DNA of 64,000 bases from positions 8,422 through 72,421 of the forward strand of contig JBBSBI010000008.1 in the NCBI GenBank assembly GCA_038251425.1, read 5' to 3'. This DNA is from JBBRRP01 sp038251425 (GTDB lineage Bacteria; Myxococcota_A; Polyangia; Polyangiales; Polyangiaceae). Every line of letters starts with the position of its first letter. The stretch's first letter is position 1. Shown piece after piece: positions 50,865 to 60,533 of this stretch. The translations under genes were made by a program, and so were the position numbers. The notes beneath the pieces are model-generated. The model saw nothing but the letters and a program-made list of their open reading frames with translations, was not told the origin of the DNA and searched no databases.

Positions 50865-52769
50865 ATGAAACGAATAGATAGCCCCCAATACGGCACTTTT
50901 TCGATCCAAAGAGCCTGTTTACTAGGAGCCTTGGGCACGCTCTTATTGGCTAGTTACGGCTGCCACAGCACCCCGAACAGCCAACTCGGGAGCGGCGTTG
51001 GGCGAACGGAGGGGAAGAGTCCAAGCGTTTCGGCGGACAAAGATGATCGCTTGCAGGCAGCGAGTCAGCCAGCGAAGAACGAAGCGAAGCCGTCGGCCGC
51101 GCAAGCTGAGGCAAAGGAGGAGGTTCGCGCACCCGAGGAATTGATGAAACCTGAAGCGGCGGTGCCTGCATTTCGTACCAGTCGTAAGGCGGCGTCAGCT
51201 GGGCTGAGTGGCGTTGGAAGCGGTGGGGGAGGCGTGGCTTACAGAATGGCATTCGGCGGAAGCGGAGCGAGCGGACGCGGAGCGAGCGTTGGCCATGGTT
51301 CAGCTCGGGTGCAGGAGTTCAATACCGAAGCCTACGCCCATGTGCCGGATGCACAGTTCGTCTCAGTCAAAGACCAACCGATCTCAACCTTCGCGGCGGA
51401 TGTCGATACCGCGTCCTACGCCAACGTTCGGCGTTTTCTCAATTCTGGCAGCATGCCCCCCAAAGATGCCGTGCGCGCTGAGGAGCTCATCAACTATTTT
51501 AGCTATGATTATCCGGCTCCGGCCGCTGGTCAGCCCTTTTCAGTTCACACCGAAGTGGCCAGTGCGCCCTGGGCCCCCAAGCATCGTTTGGTTCAGATCG
51601 GCGTGCGCACACCTGAACTCAAGGGCGAGAGCGTCGCGAAGAATTTGGTGTTCTTGATCGATGTTTCCGGATCGATGGCATCCCCTGATAAGTTGCCGTT
51701 GCTCAAGCGCGGCATGGAGCTCCTGGTGGACACACTCTCACCCCAAGATCGTGTGGCGATTGTAGTTTATGCAGGAAATTCAGGAGTGGTTTTGCCGGCC
51801 ACTTCGGGGGCATCGAAAGACGTGATCCGCGGCGCACTGGCGCAGCTTGAGGCAGGCGGCTCAACGAACGGTGGAGAAGGGATTGAAATGGCCTACCGGC
51901 TTTCCGAGCAGAACTTCACCAAAGGCGGCGTCAACCGGGTCGTTCTCGCAACAGATGGGGACTTCAATGTCGGTACGACGAGCGAGGGCGAGTTGACGCG
52001 GCTCATTGAGAAGAAGCGCAAAAGCGGAGTCTTCCTGACCGTGCTCGGTTTTGGGCAGGGAAATGTGAAAGACAGCACGATGGAGATGCTCGCTGACAAG
52101 GGGAACGGCAATTACGCGTACATCGACGATCTTGCCGAAGCGCGCAAAGTGCTGGTGCGTGAGGGGGGAGCTACTCTGAATACCATGGCAAAAGACGTGA
52201 AATTTCAGGTGGAATTCAATCCCGCACGGGTCGCCTCGTATCGGTTGATCGGCTACGAGAACCGCACGTTGGCAGCCCGTGACTTCAATGACGACAAGAA
52301 AGATGCTGGCGAGATTGGTGCCGGGCACACGGTGACAGCACTTTATGAAGTTATCCCGGTGGGTGAACCTTCAGTCAAGGCACAGGTCGATCCGTTGAAG
52401 TATCAGGTGGCGCAAACTTTAGTTGCCACCCCAAACCAAAATCCAGGAGAACTGTTAACACTCAAGATCCGCTACAAGAAGCCCAGCGCAGAGACGAGTG
52501 AAAAGATCACTGTCACGACTCAAGATTCGCTAGCCCCCTTCGAAGCGGCCTCCACAGATTTCCGATTCAGTGCGGCCGTGGCGGCGTTTTCGATGGTGTT
52601 GAGCGGCTCAGCCCAACGCGGCAACTCGAGCCTTGTGCTGGCCGAACGTTTGGCGAAGGGCGCGCTCGGAAACGATGTGCACGGCGATCGCAAAGGGTTT
52701 CTTGGGATGGTGCAGAAAGCTGCGGCGTTCTCACGCCCGCTCGTGTCTCAAGTGCTGAAGCCGAACTAG
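50865..52769 (+). CDS. Von Willebrand type A domain lipoprotein (YfbK/DUF3520 type)
   Basis: 634 residues from ATG 50865, with GAGGAG nine bases before. Lipobox LLLASYGC at about 32. A Lys/Ala-rich linker to 115, a Gly-rich stretch, then VWA-associated N-domain (FAADVDTASYANVRRFLN, VRAEELINYFSYDYP). VWA domain: FLIDVSGSMASPDKLPL has the full MIDAS DxSxS; VLATDGDFNVGT adds the second metal residue. The end, FSAAVAAFSMVLSGSAQRGN, is DUF3520. It likely binds a partner through the metal site at the cell surface. The gene ends four bases inside the end of the channel gene on the other strand. Confidence 0.92.
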   Translation: MKRIDSPQYGTFSIQRACLLGALGTLLLASYGCHSTPNSQLGSGVGRTEGKSPSVSADKDDRLQAASQPAKNEAKPSAAQAEAKEEVRAPEELMKPEAAVPAFRTSRKAASAGLSGVGSGGGGVAYRMAFGGSGASGRGASVGHGSARVQEFNTEAYAHVPDAQFVSVKDQPISTFAADVDTASYANVRRFLNSGSMPPKDAVRAEELINYFSYDYPAPAAGQPFSVHTEVASAPWAPKHRLVQIGVRTPELKGESVAKNLVFLIDVSGSMASPDKLPLLKRGMELLVDTLSPQDRVAIVVYAGNSGVVLPATSGASKDVIRGALAQLEAGGSTNGGEGIEMAYRLSEQNFTKGGVNRVVLATDGDFNVGTTSEGELTRLIEKKRKSGVFLTVLGFGQGNVKDSTMEMLADKGNGNYAYIDDLAEARKVLVREGGATLNTMAKDVKFQVEFNPARVASYRLIGYENRTLAARDFNDDKKDAGEIGAGHTVTALYEVIPVGEPSVKAQVDPLKYQVAQTLVATPNQNPGELLTLKIRYKKPSAETSEKITVTTQDSLAPFEAASTDFRFSAAVAAFSMVLSGSAQRGNSSLVLAERLAKGALGNDVHGDRKGFLGMVQKAAAFSRPLVSQVLKPN

Positions 52770-54088
52770 GATTTTGTGGGAAAGAACAGGCTCTGCTTGG
52801 GGTTTTCCGGCGGGGTGGTCAAGCAGAGCCATTCGCGCGGAATTGACTCGGAAACCAGATCAGCAACACTGAATGAGGTGAAGCCTTGTTCCTGTGCGAC
52901 CTCATCGGCGAAGGCCGAGTGCGCAAAACTTCGAGCTATCACGTGGGCCTTGGGCAACTTGGCCGTGACCCAGAGCGCGGTGTGCAGATTGGCGCCATCG
53001 TCGCTGGAGCTCAGCAGAATCAGGGGCGCCGTCCCAGCGGAGCTGAGCAGCTCCTGCCAAACATCCGGGTCGCGCAAGTCCCCGTTGACCACCACGTGAG
53101 TGAAGCCTGTAGCGAAGCCAACTTCTGCTTCGAACGTCATCACGTGGCGTTTGGCGGTGAGGTCCACGATGAGCACGCGATCGAACTCGCCCAGCATCGT
53201 CTTCTGAAGCTCATCTAGCACCGTTTGCCCGAAGCGTCCGAACCCAGCCAAAACGACCGTGTCATAATGCTCAGTGCGCTGGAAATGCTTAAGAATGTCA
53301 GTGCGCACCAGGTGGGCTGCTGCCAATTGGTGGGTATTGAAGACTTCGCACTCCCGCCCGACGCGCGTCCGGGCTACGGCGCGCATGAAGGCAAGATCGC
53401 TGACGTGCAACAGGATCTTACTGCCCAATTCGGGGTACTTGTGAATGATCGTGGAGGCGGTGTTGAGGTTGGTAAAGTCATCACCAGTTAACAACAATAT
53501 GCGCTCTGCCAGATCAAGCTTGAGTGTGGAGAGCAGCGCTTCGCTCGAAATATTGCCTACGATCACCCGCGCGCCGAAAGCATCCACAAAAAGATCGAGG
53601 TTCGGATGATCGGCCTTCAGCTCGACCACGACGACGGGCAGCTCAACGCCTTCCGCACGCAGGCGTTTCAAATAGACCGTTGAAAGCTCACCCGTGCCGG
53701 CGATCACGATGTGACCTTCCAGCTTGCGCAGCGACCAAGCGTTCGGATCCACGAGGCGCATGGCTCCTTCAACCACCGCGCCAGCAGTGATCGCAGGTGC
53801 CGCGAAATACGAAAACCAAAGCAAAGCTTGCGCCCACGCAGGGCCACCATTGGGAACGCCCAAATCCATGCCGCCGAGCACAAACAGACCAATCGTGTAG
53901 TACACTTGGGTGACCAGGCCGCTGTCGCCGGCGTGAGGGCGATCGCTCACGGTGGCCCCACCCATAAAGCTCGCTAGGCCAGCACTAAAAACGAGAGTGA
54001 GCACTAACGTGCGCCACAAGAAACGTCGCGAAGCACCACGCGAGGAGCGCACGTGAGCTGGGAGGATGGTGCGACGGGCGGGTGCCAT
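52766..54088 (-). CDS. Channel-like membrane protein with two NAD-binding (TrkA-N/RCK) domains
   Basis: 440 residues. Hydrophobic stretches at 25-45, 62-80 and 90-115 make two or three membrane helices. In the pore-loop place, TIGLFVLGGMDLGVPNGGPAW stands where K+ channels have TVGYG, so the filter is atypical. Two Rossmann units follow: HIVIAGTGELSTVYLKRL (about 128) and TVVLAGFGRFGQTVLDEL (about 262), both GxGxxG-type, with acidic ends. Such proteins gate ion flux by nucleotide binding. The gene is last in a run of three (diheme cytochrome, GT5 enzyme, channel), seven bases after the GT5 stop. Confidence 0.78.
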   Translation of the reverse strand: MAPARRTILPAHVRSSRGASRRFLWRTLVLTLVFSAGLASFMGGATVSDRPHAGDSGLVTQVYYTIGLFVLGGMDLGVPNGGPAWAQALLWFSYFAAPAITAGAVVEGAMRLVDPNAWSLRKLEGHIVIAGTGELSTVYLKRLRAEGVELPVVVVELKADHPNLDLFVDAFGARVIVGNISSEALLSTLKLDLAERILLLTGDDFTNLNTASTIIHKYPELGSKILLHVSDLAFMRAVARTRVGRECEVFNTHQLAAAHLVRTDILKHFQRTEHYDTVVLAGFGRFGQTVLDELQKTMLGEFDRVLIVDLTAKRHVMTFEAEVGFATGFTHVVVNGDLRDPDVWQELLSSAGTAPLILLSSSDDGANLHTALWVTAKLPKAHVIARSFAHSAFADEVAQEQGFTSFSVADLVSESIPREWLCLTTPPENPKQSLFFPTKS

Positions 54089-54095
54089 CAGGTAG

Positions 54096-55865
54096 TTAGA
54101 TTACGGACAGATCGTACAGCGCATTATAGCCACGGACCGTATCTTCCCAGGAAAAGCTACGAGCTTTGCTGCCCAGCCGAGCCAACATGGGGCCATAAAC
54201 CGCTTCATCTTGGAACGCGCGGGTGCCGCGCTCAAGAGCCTCTGAAAGCGCCTGCACCATCTTTTGGTAGATCGGCACGGTTTGTCGGCCACGTGGAAAC
54301 TTAGTGATGTGCACTTGCTTGAGCTCAACTTCCGGTGCGTGGCTCAGGCCCTCACGAAACAGGATGCCTGTTGCCAGTTGGGGTGCGTCATCCAAATCGA
54401 CCACTTGGGCGGTGAGTCCGCCCGTTGCTCGCGCGATGACTGGCGTCCCTGCGAAGTATGCTTCGCTCGCGCCACCAAAGGGCTCAAACAATGACGGGAA
54501 GAGCGCAAAGCTCGCGCCAGCCAAGATCTCCGCGTAGCCCTCGCTCATTCGAAACGGAAAAACCACCAAATCCCCGGAGCGATGCTCTGCGACCTCAGCA
54601 AAATCATCAATGTAGCTCTCGGGCGCACCGCTGGTGCTGGGCGTTAATATGAATTTGGCAGAGCCCTTGGGCCAGGCCTCGATGGCACGAAGCAAGAGAT
54701 CGAAACCCTTCTGACCCGGATCTAGTCGGCCAAACATGCAAAAAATCGGTACGCGACGATCCAGAGCCTGCAGGCGTGAGTCTTTACCTGAAGTGAGCTT
54801 GCCGAGCTGCCGGGGATCGTTGAAGTCTTCGAGCCAAGCGAGGAGTTTCTCGCGTTTGACGGATTTTTCTTCGATGATCTTCCCCGGTAGGTGACGCCCT
54901 GCAGCGCGATTGGCGAGCGCACTGAATGGCTCGGTATCGCGCCCAAAGAACCCATTGCTCACGCCGACGACTGGAAGCTGACGCAGCTCTTTCTGGAGAT
55001 GGGGCGCAAAGACAGCTGTTTGCAACGGATCGTGCGTGAGATCGTGCGCAAACTCGCGGCTCACCGTCGACAACGCACCCGTGAGGAGCGGCAACATGGT
55101 GCCGAGGACCGTTTCGGGTGGTTCCTGGTCTAGGAATTGGCGTTGAGTGATCAGTGAAAGCTCGCCCGCAAAGCCCTGGTCGTAGGAATTGTGGAGAGTT
55201 AGCACCACCGAAGCGCTCTTGAGAATGCGCCCGAGCAGTGCTTCGCGCACCGTGAGCGCGGCAGAAGCGACCTCCCAGTCCTGAGCATGGACGATGACAT
55301 TTTGGTCACGCCCAAGCGCCGCGAGTGCCCGCGGCAACGCTTGGCAGAAAAAGAGGCTGTCGATGAGTAGCTTATTGGCAACGTCGTGAGCGTAGGGGTT
55401 CGTGCCGTCACTGCCCCCGCGCGCGTCGAAGAAGCCATTCGCTGAAAGCAAGTACCAGTTAACTCCGTTAGCCTCGACGTGCTCCAGAAGCTCGACTGGG
55501 TGAACGTTCTTACCAAAGGGGACGTCGAAGCGCTGGGCCACGGGCAGGGCGGGTGCACCGCGCAGGCTCCGATGATAGGGCGAGAGCACCAGCACCTCGG
55601 TGTGATGATTCAACTCGCCCGTTGCGTTGAGGGCCACCGGGAAGATCCCGCCGGCTCGCCCAAAGCGATTTTCGTACACGCTGTAAGCCACGACACGCGG
55701 GGTGGCGCTCTCGGGACTCGAACGGTGGCGGGCCAAGAATTCGCGTTCGTCCGCGTTGAAAAGCGAGCGTGCAGGATCGCTCAGAGCCAGATAATTGCGA
55801 AGGCCTAACACGGGTGCTCCTGTCGTATCCTCCGAGGTGGAGGACAGTAAATCCAAATCTTGCAT
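54096..55865 (-). CDS. Glycogen/starch synthase-type glycosyltransferase (GT5)
   Basis: 589 residues. N-terminal Rossmann half: VYENRFGRAGGIFPVALN resembles the KxGGL loop, then HAQDWEVASAALTV and LTLHNSYDQGFAGE. C-terminal half: FCMFGRLDPGQKGFDLLLRAI, ADVVVFPFRMSEGY-like and FPSLFEPFGGASEAYFAGTPVIARATGGL, with the E-x7-E catalytic pair. This fits GT5 family synthases, but it is longer at the N-terminus (about 60 residues with no family match). It transfers glucose from ADP- or UDP-glucose to an alpha-glucan. Between the cytochrome-like gene (18 bases) and the channel gene (7 bases). Confidence 0.85.
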   Translation of the reverse strand: MQDLDLLSSTSEDTTGAPVLGLRNYLALSDPARSLFNADEREFLARHRSSPESATPRVVAYSVYENRFGRAGGIFPVALNATGELNHHTEVLVLSPYHRSLRGAPALPVAQRFDVPFGKNVHPVELLEHVEANGVNWYLLSANGFFDARGGSDGTNPYAHDVANKLLIDSLFFCQALPRALAALGRDQNVIVHAQDWEVASAALTVREALLGRILKSASVVLTLHNSYDQGFAGELSLITQRQFLDQEPPETVLGTMLPLLTGALSTVSREFAHDLTHDPLQTAVFAPHLQKELRQLPVVGVSNGFFGRDTEPFSALANRAAGRHLPGKIIEEKSVKREKLLAWLEDFNDPRQLGKLTSGKDSRLQALDRRVPIFCMFGRLDPGQKGFDLLLRAIEAWPKGSAKFILTPSTSGAPESYIDDFAEVAEHRSGDLVVFPFRMSEGYAEILAGASFALFPSLFEPFGGASEAYFAGTPVIARATGGLTAQVVDLDDAPQLATGILFREGLSHAPEVELKQVHITKFPRGRQTVPIYQKMVQALSEALERGTRAFQDEAVYGPMLARLGSKARSFSWEDTVRGYNALYDLSVI

Positions 55866-55883
55866 CAGCTGAGAACCCGGCAG

Positions 55884-57062
55884 TTACAGGCAGTTTTTCC
55901 GCGAGCGGATCCAGGCATCGATCAGGGCCACGCCTTCGCCATCCTCAACGGCCGACGCGAGCGGAGGCATACGAAACGACCCTGGCCTCGCGCGCATTCT
56001 GAGGCTGATGACGGAGCGGGCAGGATCTCCGGGCACCAATAAGAGAGCCCCAGCAGTCCCGAGCGAGCCGGCGTGGGCGTGCGGTTCGGCATTGCACAAC
56101 CCCGTTTTAGTGAAGTCGGTTGTGAATCGCAGATCGATGCTGTCGAACCTTGCGCCCGGAGAGTGGCAAACGGCGCAGTTCGCGTGGAGATAGCTGCGAG
56201 CACGCGCTTCGAGCGTCGCGGTGGTGTCACTCGGAGCGGGATAAGGCCCAATGCGCGCGGGGGCGAGGCCTGGCTCAAACACATTGAGGCGTCCGAGCAC
56301 GTCGAGCTGATTCTCAGCTTTCGCCTCGGGGTAAGCGAACATTCGATCCATCTGGGCTGTCTCCAATCCGAGGCTCACTCCGGATGTGGTCGTGTGGCAC
56401 TGAAAGCATTCCGAGCGCGAAGGGAAGTACCAATGTTGGCTGGCCTTTTGATTTTGAAACGTGCGCTCTACACCTCGGAGTGAATCCGGAAGCAGCTCGG
56501 CATCCGTTTGACTTTCATTCCACGCGTAGCTGTAACCTGCCCAAGTATCTTGACTGTATCGCATCAGCAGGCGTGTTTCGATAAAGCGCTCACCCAACAG
56601 AAACGTTTTCATCAGTACCGTGCCCACCGGGAGCTCCCAATCGCCGTTAACAGTGGGAGTCCCGTGCTCTGAGCTGCACAATTCCGGCTCTTTTGCACAG
56701 TCCTTCACGCGGATTTTGGCATTGCTCGGCAGAGCGAGGAAGCGTTGCTTGGCCGCGCCATCGGACCAAAGTGGGCTGTTAACATCGTAGGGAATGAGGC
56801 TCGGTGCAGCCTGCTTGGGGTGCAGGGCGTCCACGCAGCGGGTTTGGCTGAGCTTGGCTATGGGAGCGCGCACTTCCCGGAAAAGATTGCACGTTTGCTG
56901 AGGAAGAGGCTTCAAGGGATTGAAGCGTGAGGGCTTCGGCTCGGTTTTTTGGGATATCCGTTTTGCTGCGGAACCGCGGGAGCAAGCGTGACCGGCAAAC
57001 GCAACCAACAACAGGACAGTGCTTGCAAGCGCAGATCGCCTTGATGTGTCTCGCCGCCACAT
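55884..57062 (-). CDS. SO2930-type diheme c-type cytochrome, lipoprotein
   Basis: 392 residues. Lipobox LLLVAFAGHAC. The family traits: NSPLWSDGAAKQRFLALP, WELPVGTVLMKTFLLGERFIETRLLMRY, QHWYFPSRSECFQCHTT (first CxxCH) and YLHANCAVCHSPGARFDS (second CxxCH), ending FRMPPLASAVEDGEGVALIDAWI. In other bacteria such proteins occur with parallel beta-helix partners. Here the neighbour is a PQQ-type sugar dehydrogenase, divergently placed 32 bases away, for which it could accept electrons. It is the first gene of a probable operon with the GT5 synthase and the channel. Confidence 0.9.
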   Translation of the reverse strand: MWRRDTSRRSALASTVLLLVAFAGHACSRGSAAKRISQKTEPKPSRFNPLKPLPQQTCNLFREVRAPIAKLSQTRCVDALHPKQAAPSLIPYDVNSPLWSDGAAKQRFLALPSNAKIRVKDCAKEPELCSSEHGTPTVNGDWELPVGTVLMKTFLLGERFIETRLLMRYSQDTWAGYSYAWNESQTDAELLPDSLRGVERTFQNQKASQHWYFPSRSECFQCHTTTSGVSLGLETAQMDRMFAYPEAKAENQLDVLGRLNVFEPGLAPARIGPYPAPSDTTATLEARARSYLHANCAVCHSPGARFDSIDLRFTTDFTKTGLCNAEPHAHAGSLGTAGALLLVPGDPARSVISLRMRARPGSFRMPPLASAVEDGEGVALIDAWIRSRKNCL

Positions 57063-57094
57063 GGGTCGGATGCTAGCATCGCGCCCGCAAGCCT

Positions 57095-58612
57095 ATGCGT
57101 AGAATCACACGTGCCCCCTCACTTCGCGCCCGTCTCGTTGGGTCATTCGTTGCAGGCTGTTGTGTGGCCTGGCCCTTTCGAGCTCACGCGCAGATCGAAC
57201 CTGGGGAGCCGTCAGTGGTGTTGGAAGCGACCGTGCTGGCTTCGGGCTTGGATGCGCCGACGGACATCGTCGTGTTTGAGGATGGGAATGCCCTGGTCGT
57301 AGAGCGCAATGGCGGGATGGTCTTGATTCGAAAGGACGGCAGCCAAGACAAAGCGGCGGGCAAGATCGAGGTGCTGCCCAACGACACCGAACAGGGGCTG
57401 CTCGGGGTTTTTCCGCATCCAGATTTTGTCAAAAATCGCACACTTTTCTTCTACGCGTCTGTCGATAAGGACATCGCCAATAAGAACAAGGTCTTGACAG
57501 GAATCCTCGACGCGACCGGAAAAGTCACGGTGGACCTTCAGCATCCCTTCATCGACAAGGGCCTGGAGGGGCCACGCAATCACAACGGCGGGGGCCTCTT
57601 CATCCACCAACGTCAGCTTTACGTGTCGGTGGGTGATACCGGTTATAACCCGGAATACGGGACTCCGGGCAGCCTGGCGATTCCGATCAACAAATATGCG
57701 AGCTGCTTGAACAAGGCGAATGGCAGCATCCTGCGCGTGAACCTCGACGGTAGCATTCCAAGCGATAACCCGTTGGTGAACGAGAAGGTGGTGACAGGCT
57801 GCGAGCGCCCGAATCCGCCGCCCAATACGCCCGCGGACAAGCGCTTCAACAAGCCGTTCAAAGATTCGCGCAAACCCGATAAGCGCATCTTTGCTTGGGG
57901 AGTACGCAATGGTTTCCGATTCTGGGTCGATCCTAAGACCGACCTACTTTGGATTGGGGATGTCGGGGAGTTCCAGGAAGAGGAGATCTCGGTGGGTGGG
58001 AACGGAACGCATTTTGGGTTTCCCTTCATGGAAGGCATGCACCGCTATCCGGATCGCGCAGACTGGAAGATCAACGATTGCACGGCCATGAAGCCGTCAC
58101 GGCCCTGCACTTTGCCGGTCTTTTCCTACCCGAATCGAGCGGAGCGGGCCACGAAGAAAGGCGCTGACAGCGTGGTGATCGGTGGGCTTATCATCGATGA
58201 CGCGCGTTGGTCCGAACGCTTCCGGGGCCGTTACTATTTCGGAGATTTTGAAAGCGGTCGGATTTGGACGCTGGATGTGACGCCGGATCGCAAGGGTGTG
58301 GACCCGAAGTCGCTACGCCAGATCGCGAACGTTCCTTATCTGTCCAGCTTTCGGCTCGGTCCGGACGGCGCGCTCTACGTGGTGAGCTACGGTGGGAATA
58401 ACATCGTGCGGATTTCCCCAAAGGTCGCGGCTGTTCCGAATAAGGCTCCTGAACCCAAAAAGCCCCTGGCGCCGCTCGCTCCTCAACACAAATCCGGCTT
58501 TCCGCCGCCTGCGGAAGAAGGCCTGCGTACGCCGATCATCGCCGGATTGGGCGCGCTATTCGCCGCGCTCTTGGGAGCGTTATTCTGGAAACGGTCCCGG
58601 TCAGGCAACTAA
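57095..58612 (+). CDS. PQQ-dependent sugar dehydrogenase, membrane-anchored at C-terminus
   Basis: 505 residues. Signal VGSFVAGCCVAWPFRAHAQ. The six-bladed beta-propeller has LASGLDAPTDIVVFEDG, GLLGVFPHPDF, EGPRNHNGGGLFIH, YVSVGDTGYNPEYGTPG and IWIGDVGEFQEEE-like, and YYFGDFESGRIWTLD, as in Asd/YliI and soluble glucose dehydrogenases. It should oxidise aldoses with PQQ in the periplasm. A Pro/Lys linker and a final helix (TPIIAGLGALFAALLGALFW) followed by KRSR form a C-terminal anchor not seen in the soluble enzymes. It starts 32 bases from the divergent cytochrome gene. Confidence 0.88.
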   Translation: MRRITRAPSLRARLVGSFVAGCCVAWPFRAHAQIEPGEPSVVLEATVLASGLDAPTDIVVFEDGNALVVERNGGMVLIRKDGSQDKAAGKIEVLPNDTEQGLLGVFPHPDFVKNRTLFFYASVDKDIANKNKVLTGILDATGKVTVDLQHPFIDKGLEGPRNHNGGGLFIHQRQLYVSVGDTGYNPEYGTPGSLAIPINKYASCLNKANGSILRVNLDGSIPSDNPLVNEKVVTGCERPNPPPNTPADKRFNKPFKDSRKPDKRIFAWGVRNGFRFWVDPKTDLLWIGDVGEFQEEEISVGGNGTHFGFPFMEGMHRYPDRADWKINDCTAMKPSRPCTLPVFSYPNRAERATKKGADSVVIGGLIIDDARWSERFRGRYYFGDFESGRIWTLDVTPDRKGVDPKSLRQIANVPYLSSFRLGPDGALYVVSYGGNNIVRISPKVAAVPNKAPEPKKPLAPLAPQHKSGFPPPAEEGLRTPIIAGLGALFAALLGALFWKRSRSGN

Positions 58613-58625
58613 ACAAACGTGCGCG

Positions 58626-60533
58626 TTACGCTTGTCTCTTCTCGAGTTCTTCCCAGCGAGCCATCAGGCGCAGCACGTCCGCTTGCGCCTGATTTAGCTG
58701 CTCGCGAAAGCTCGCCATCTTGACTTTATCTTTGTAAACTTCCGGTTCGCTGAGCTTTCGTTCCAGTTCAGCCGCATTTGTTTCGCCCGCAGAAATCTTG
58801 TCGAGCAGCCCTCCTAGTTCACGGCGCTCGTTGGGTGTGAGGCTCGTCTTGGAGGGTGGGGGCTTCTTTTCTGGGCGGGCGCTGCTGCGCGCGGCCGCAG
58901 GGCTCGGGAGCTCACGGCGTTCGTCGAGCTTTTCCTGGGTACGCGTGGCCTGGTAGGCAGAAAAATTTCCTGGGTAGAGTCGGACGCGGCCGTCTCCAAG
59001 GAACGCCAGAATGCTGGTTGCGAAGCGATCCAGGAAATAGCGGTCGTGAGTGACTACCAACGCTGCGCCGGCGAACGTCTGCAATAGATCTTCAAGGGCA
59101 CCTAGCGTCGAGGTGTCCAAATCATTCGTGGGTTCGTCCAAGAGCAGCACATTGGCGGTGCCTTGCAGCATCTTGGCTAGGCCAACCCGGGCGCGTTCGC
59201 CGCCAGACAGTGAGCCTACCGGTTGACGGATCTTGTCAGCAAAGAAAAGGAATTTTTCCAGATAACTGAAGGCCGTGATCTCGTTGCCGGCCCAGGGCAA
59301 AGTGCGGCGATCGCCCGCAACATTTTCAAGGATCGAGAGCTTGTCGTCGAGATTGGCCCGCGCCTGGTCGAAGTACGCGAAAATGGTATTTTTGCCGATT
59401 TTTAGCTGGCCACGCGTGGGCGTGATTTCCTGGGTGATGCACTTTAGCAACGACGTTTTCCCTGTGCCGTTGACGCCAACGATGCCAACACGATCCCCCC
59501 GACGCAGATGTAACGTGAGGCAGTCGATCAGGGTTCGCCCCGCGATATCGACGCCCACGTCGGCGAGCTCAAGAATGGTGCCCCCCGTCCGCTGGCTGCT
59601 CATCGCGAGCTCAACGTTTTCCGCCGTTCGGAGGGGCCCTTGAGCCACCGCGTTTTCTGCTCGCGAGATACGCGCCTTCTGTTTACCACTGCGTGCCTTC
59701 GGCTGGCGCCGGAGCCATTCAAGTTCTTTGCGAAGGAAATTCTGTCGGTTCGATTCGGTGCGCTCGACGTGTGCTTGGCGTTCAGCCTTCGACTGGAGAT
59801 ACTGCTCCCAGCCGCCCTCGTAGCGAAACACACTGCCTCCATCAAGTTCCCAGGTGTGTTGCGCTATCCGATCGAGGAAATAACGATCATGTGTGACTAG
59901 GAGCAGAGCGCCCTGGTATTGCTCCACCAGGTAAGTTTCGAGCCACTCAATGGTCTCCACGTCGAGGTGGTTGGTGGGCTCGTCCAAGATTGCCAGATCT
60001 GGGCCCAACGTGAGCAGCCGCGCCAAAGCGACCCTGCGTCGCTCGCCACCGCTCATGGTTCCGACGAGCTGCGCCGAATTCTTGATACCAAGCGCGTTCA
60101 GCGTGGCCTCCACTTGAGCTTGAACCGCCCAGCCGCCCGCGTGTTCTACTGCTGCCGCCGCGTCAGCTTGCTCTTGCAGCAGCGATTCAAGCCCACCGGT
60201 TCCAAGCTCAAGATCCCTTGAAACTTGCTCATGCCGGTCTTTGGCAGTTCTCCAGGCGGTTAAGCCGTCCAGCGCGACGTCCAGGGCCGAGCGATCCTCA
60301 GGAAATCGCGGCTCTTGAGCCAAGTATTCAATAGTGGACGTGCGTCGGCGCGAGATAGTTCCCGTGTCAGCCTGCTGAATTCCGGCAAGGATCTGGGCGA
60401 GGGTGCTTTTTCCGGTTCCGTTATTTCCAACCAGTCCAATGCGCTGACCGGAGTGGATCGAGACCGAAACACCTTGAAATAGAACTTGGGGACCGAAACT
60501 CTTTTCCAAGCCCTGGGTGGTGAGAATTGGCAC
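58626..60533 (-). CDS. ABC-F family ATPase (Uup-like)
   Basis: 635 residues with two ABC units and no membrane domain. Walker A: GLVGNNGTGKSTLAQIL near 35 and GIVGVNGTGKTSLLKCI near 330. Signature: MSGGERRRVALARLLT and LSGGERARVGLAKML. Walker B: DEPTNHLDVETIEWLE and DEPTNDLDTSTL. C-terminal coiled coil (LTPNERRELGGLLDKI, EVYKDKVKMASFREQLNQAQ) as in Uup. The linker is RRQPKARSGKQKARISRAENAV. The GTG at 60533 is chosen since AGGAAG lies five bases before it. ABC-F proteins act on ribosomes or, as Uup, on DNA/ribosome assembly. Confidence 0.92.
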   Translation of the reverse strand: MPILTTQGLEKSFGPQVLFQGVSVSIHSGQRIGLVGNNGTGKSTLAQILAGIQQADTGTISRRRTSTIEYLAQEPRFPEDRSALDVALDGLTAWRTAKDRHEQVSRDLELGTGGLESLLQEQADAAAAVEHAGGWAVQAQVEATLNALGIKNSAQLVGTMSGGERRRVALARLLTLGPDLAILDEPTNHLDVETIEWLETYLVEQYQGALLLVTHDRYFLDRIAQHTWELDGGSVFRYEGGWEQYLQSKAERQAHVERTESNRQNFLRKELEWLRRQPKARSGKQKARISRAENAVAQGPLRTAENVELAMSSQRTGGTILELADVGVDIAGRTLIDCLTLHLRRGDRVGIVGVNGTGKTSLLKCITQEITPTRGQLKIGKNTIFAYFDQARANLDDKLSILENVAGDRRTLPWAGNEITAFSYLEKFLFFADKIRQPVGSLSGGERARVGLAKMLQGTANVLLLDEPTNDLDTSTLGALEDLLQTFAGAALVVTHDRYFLDRFATSILAFLGDGRVRLYPGNFSAYQATRTQEKLDERRELPSPAAARSSARPEKKPPPSKTSLTPNERRELGGLLDKISAGETNAAELERKLSEPEVYKDKVKMASFREQLNQAQADVLRLMARWEELEKRQA

